From: Acetobacteraceae bacterium
Lineage (GTDB): Bacteria > Pseudomonadota > Alphaproteobacteria > Acetobacterales > Acetobacteraceae
Direction: 5' to 3'
DNA: 7,328 nt
Assembly: GCA_027323595.1 (NCBI GenBank)
Contig: DAHWBL010000047.1
Coordinates: 1-7,328 of the forward strand
Position 1 is the first letter of the stretch, and each line of letters begins with the position of its first letter. A program made the translations under genes and the position numbers. Positions 7,003-7,328 of this stretch are shown piece by piece. A model generated the notes under the pieces. The model did not search any database. It was given only the letters and a program-made list of their open reading frames with translations, and was not told where the DNA came from.

Positions 7003-7079
7003 GGCGGACGTAGCTCAGTTGGTAGAGCGCCAGGTTGTGGTCTTGGATGTCGTGGGTTCGAGCCCCATCGTTCGCCCCA
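7003..7079 (+). tRNA. tRNA-His (anticodon GTG)
   Basis: A complete 77-nt cloverleaf with encoded CCA (7077-7079). The acceptor stem has the extra G(-1):C73 pair (G7003 with C7076) that identifies histidine tRNAs, and contains one G-U pair (G4-U69). The D arm reads GCTCAGTTGGTAGAGC. The anticodon stem CCAGG/CTTGG carries a TTGTGGT loop with anticodon GTG at 7037-7039, and the T arm is GTGGG-TTCGAGC-CCCAT (one G-U-type end pair allowed). It decodes CAC and CAT histidine codons. It lies 37 nt after the aminotransferase gene and 31 nt before mobA, all on the same strand. Confidence 0.97.
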
Positions 7080-7110
7080 GCGTTTCCCTTATATTGAATT
7101 CCGAACGGCG

Positions 7111-7328
7111 ATGATCGTCGGGCTGGTGCTCGCCGGCGGGTCCGGGCGGCGCTTTGGCGGCGTCGAGAAGGCGCTGTTGCGGCTTGGTGACCGGCCGCTG
7201 ATCGCCCATGTCGTCGCCAGGCTTGCTCCGCAGGTCGGCGCGCTGGCGATATCCGGCCGGGGGGTGCTTGCGCCGTACGTGCCGGGGCTGCCGATTCTGG
7301 ACGATGGCGCGTTTGCCGGGCGCGGGCC
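7111..7328 (+). CDS. mobA: Molybdenum cofactor guanylyltransferase (C-terminus cut off by window edge)
   Basis: The first 72 residues match MobA, which transfers GMP from GTP to molybdopterin-Mo to make the guanine dinucleotide form of the cofactor in the cytoplasm. The nucleotide-binding signature LAGGSGRRFGGVEKALL (7-23) is intact, with E19 where many MobA proteins have D, followed by the catalytic-site lysine K20. Next come RPLIAHVVARLAPQV (28-42), LAISGR (45-50) and GLPILDD (59-65), where the family has 'GLPVLxD'. The visible part is about a third of the usual ~200 aa. The start ATG 7111 lies just before the conserved strand; no clear Shine-Dalgarno sequence precedes it. An AT-rich patch (7089-7099, TTATATTGAAT) between the tRNA and the ATG could contain a -10 box. 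Confidence 0.85.
   Translation, partial: MIVGLVLAGGSGRRFGGVEKALLRLGDRPLIAHVVARLAPQVGALAISGRGVLAPYVPGLPILDDGAFAGRG

Noticed and set aside
7003..7079. tRNA-His as a possible attachment site for an integrated element.
   Set aside because: No integrase, no direct repeat of the tRNA 3' end, and housekeeping mobA follows immediately.
7015..7209. 64-codon minus-strand open frame whose end reads 'MGLEPTTSKTTTW'.
   Set aside because: This is a well-known false protein produced by reading a tRNA gene backwards; it overlaps tRNA-His and mobA.

Overview
This GC-rich window reads as ordinary chromosomal DNA of an alphaproteobacterium. The GlnB-GlnA tandem, a sigma-54 promoter of NtrC-controlled type in front of it, and the codon use all fit this. 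An Acetobacteraceae/Rhodospirillales member is my guess, but no marker in the window settles the family. I found no mobile element, CRISPR array, phage gene or sign of recent transfer, and no convincing new multi-gene system.

Layout from left to right. (1) Positions 1-527, minus strand: the N-terminal half of a Tat-exported solute-binding protein, running off the left edge. (2) A divergent gap of about 200 bp with an AT-rich island, then two plus-strand genes: an EamA/DMT-type inner-membrane transporter (725-1666) and, 28 nt later, a cytoplasmic CBS-CBS-BON protein (1695-2408). (3) After a 95-nt gap with a promoter-like dyad, a plus-strand luciferase-like flavin monooxygenase (2504-3547). (4) A strong hairpin terminator lies between this gene and the convergent glnA. 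(5) Minus-strand glnB (5490-5152) and glnA (5039-3615) form the nitrogen-assimilation operon: PII signal protein plus glutamine synthetase. The 112-nt spacer between them can form two mutually exclusive hairpins. (6) A 308-nt divergent region (5491-5798) separates glnB from a plus-strand aminotransferase. It holds a near-consensus sigma-54 promoter for glnBA, two inverted repeats upstream of it, and a plausible sigma-70 promoter for the aminotransferase. (7) The PLP aminotransferase (5799-6965) is followed after 37 nt by tRNA-His(GTG) (7003-7079). Then comes the start of mobA (7111 to the right edge), molybdenum-cofactor guanylyltransferase.

How the genes work together: only glnB and glnA clearly form one functional unit. 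GlnB reads 2-oxoglutarate, ATP/ADP and (through uridylylation) glutamine status, and controls both glutamine synthetase adenylylation and NtrB/NtrC. NtrC in turn would drive the sigma-54 promoter of the same operon. Both target tyrosines (GlnB Y51, GlnA Y403) are present. The aminotransferase shares the divergent control region and also handles amino-group transfer, but a functional link to glnBA is inference. The most useful places for a second look are the non-coding structures around glnBA.
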